DNA of 64,000 nt from Desulfuromonas sp. DDH964 (GTDB lineage Bacteria > Desulfobacterota > Desulfuromonadia > Desulfuromonadales > DDH964): the NCBI RefSeq assembly GCF_001611275.1, contig NZ_CP015080.1:1612001-1676000 (forward strand), written 5' to 3'. This document shows, piece after piece, positions 63,276 through 64,000 of the stretch; position 1 is the first letter of the stretch; each line of letters begins with the position of its first letter. The notes under the pieces are model-generated. The model saw nothing but the letters and a program-made list of their open reading frames with translations, was not told the origin of the DNA and searched no databases. The position numbers and the translations under genes were made by a program.

Positions 63276-64000
63276 ATGGCAGCCAGTGAACTGCAATTTC
63301 TGATGGACCTGCAGGGGCCGATGGCCGCGATCATCAATGCCAGTCACAATGGCATTATGATCCTGGACGACCGGGGCATCGTCACTTGCTATAACTTGGC
63401 TGCGTCCCGGATTTTCAACGAACCGACGGAGACGATTGTCGGCCAGCATTTTTCCCGGGTTCGACCCGAGGCCTGGCCCGACCTGAAACGCGTATTGGAG
63501 ACGGGCGAGCCCCAGTTGGGCCGCAAAATCACTCTTCCCCAGGCGACGATCATCGTCAATCGCAGTCCAATCGTCCTTGCTGGAAAGATTGTTGGTGCGT
63601 TGTCGATCTTCCAGGATATCTCCGCATACGAATCCATCATCTCCAAGTTACAGGGGTATCAAACCCTGCACCGCGAGTTGGAAGCCATTTTCGAGTCTTC
63701 CGAGGATGGTCTCTATATCGCCGATGGCAAGGCGGTTACTATCCGCGTCAACAGCGCTTACGAACGAATCACCGGCCTTTCCCGGGCCAATCTGCTTGGT
63801 AGAAACATGCAAACCCTGGTCTCCGAGCAGGTCTTTGACTGTTCGGCGACGCTCGAAGTTCTGGCGAAACGCCGCCAGGTCAATATGCTCCAGCATATCC
63901 GCGGGGGCAAACAGGTGATGGTGACCGGGACACCGATCTTCAACGATGACGACGACATCGTCCTGATTGTGACCAACGTTCGGGACATCACCGAGCTGAA
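63276..64000 (+). CDS. PAS-domain regulator or sensor (N-terminal part)
   Basis: Open from ATG 63276 (AAGGA 5 nt upstream) to the window end, 241 codons. Two PAS domains: about residues 15-115 (IINASHNGIMILDDRGIVTCYN) and 133-240 (IFESSEDGLYIADGKAVTI). A short helix links them. The end (DDDDIVLIVTNVRDITELN) is the usual exit of a PAS domain into a coiled linker. In Geobacter-like bacteria such starts often belong to sigma-54-dependent PAS-AAA-HTH activators, but the output domain is outside the window, so a histidine kinase is equally possible. Confidence 0.8.
   Translation, partial: MAASELQFLMDLQGPMAAIINASHNGIMILDDRGIVTCYNLAASRIFNEPTETIVGQHFSRVRPEAWPDLKRVLETGEPQLGRKITLPQATIIVNRSPIVLAGKIVGALSIFQDISAYESIISKLQGYQTLHRELEAIFESSEDGLYIADGKAVTIRVNSAYERITGLSRANLLGRNMQTLVSEQVFDCSATLEVLAKRRQVNMLQHIRGGKQVMVTGTPIFNDDDDIVLIVTNVRDITEL

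Overview
The window looks like part of a chromosome of a Desulfobacterota bacterium, most likely of the Desulfuromonadales/Geobacterales type. This is an inference from the GC-rich housekeeping block, the dnaE-accA gene order, the c-type cytochrome and the gene style; no rRNA or other taxonomic marker is present. It is a surface-polysaccharide locus followed by ordinary chromosomal genes, all heavily invaded by insertion sequences. I count 16 complete or broken IS copies from the IS1380, IS4, IS3, IS200/IS605, ISL3, IS256, IS1595, IS21 and IS110 families. Many have readable terminal repeats and target duplications.

Layout. 1-235: end of a Wzz chain-length regulator. 383-9121: a run of nine genes, the first eight overlapping by 4-8 bp, for CMP-legionaminic acid by the GDP-linked route (legB, legC, legG, legI, a NeuD-type acetyltransferase, ptmE, legF), plus two Gfo/Idh/MocA oxidoreductases. 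9154-12245: an AT-rich acyltransferase, Wzy polymerase and Wzx flippase. 12274-13611: GC-rich ugd. 13880-20881: a pile of nested and truncated IS elements. 21102-24383: an AT-rich putative sialyltransferase-like enzyme, a GT4 glycosyltransferase and fnlA. 24449-27211: ISL3 and IS256 copies. 27315-32309: fnlB, fnlC and a WbuB-like transferase, with an inverted-repeat-bounded GxxExxY nuclease pseudogene (itself hit by IS1595) between fnlB and fnlC. 32324-36931: pglC, pglD, pglE and pglF for undecaprenyl-linked di-N-acetylbacillosamine. 37041-47471: housekeeping genes (MazG, WYL regulator, Maf, DnaE, AccA, PfkB-type kinase, lipoprotein, RlpA, YkvA-like). 47658-57646: IS21, tandem IS256, IS4, IS110 and an IS3-type element around one small membrane protein gene. 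57911-64000: small metabolic and envelope genes, a HigBA toxin-antitoxin pair, a PspC protein and the start of a PAS-domain regulator.

How the genes work together. PglF-PglE-PglD make UDP-diNAcBac and PglC loads it on undecaprenyl phosphate. FnlA-FnlB-FnlC make UDP-L-FucNAc, which WbuB probably adds. The leg operon makes CMP-legionaminic acid, which the 21102-22079 product may transfer. Wzx flips the unit, Wzy polymerises it and Wzz sets chain length. Ugd can supply UDP-glucuronate. The predicted product is an O-antigen or capsule containing diNAcBac, L-FucNAc and legionaminic acid. This is inferred from gene content only.

The observations most worth a second look are the GxxExxY gene between 19-bp inverted repeats, one of which contains its start codon; the possible legionaminyltransferase; the long non-coding flank of the IS110-family element, a place to look for a bridge RNA; two IS256 copies in tandem that share one target duplication; a 15-bp direct repeat around an IS3-type element; two copies of a TATACGGATCCGTATA palindrome; and several dispersed hairpin repeats.
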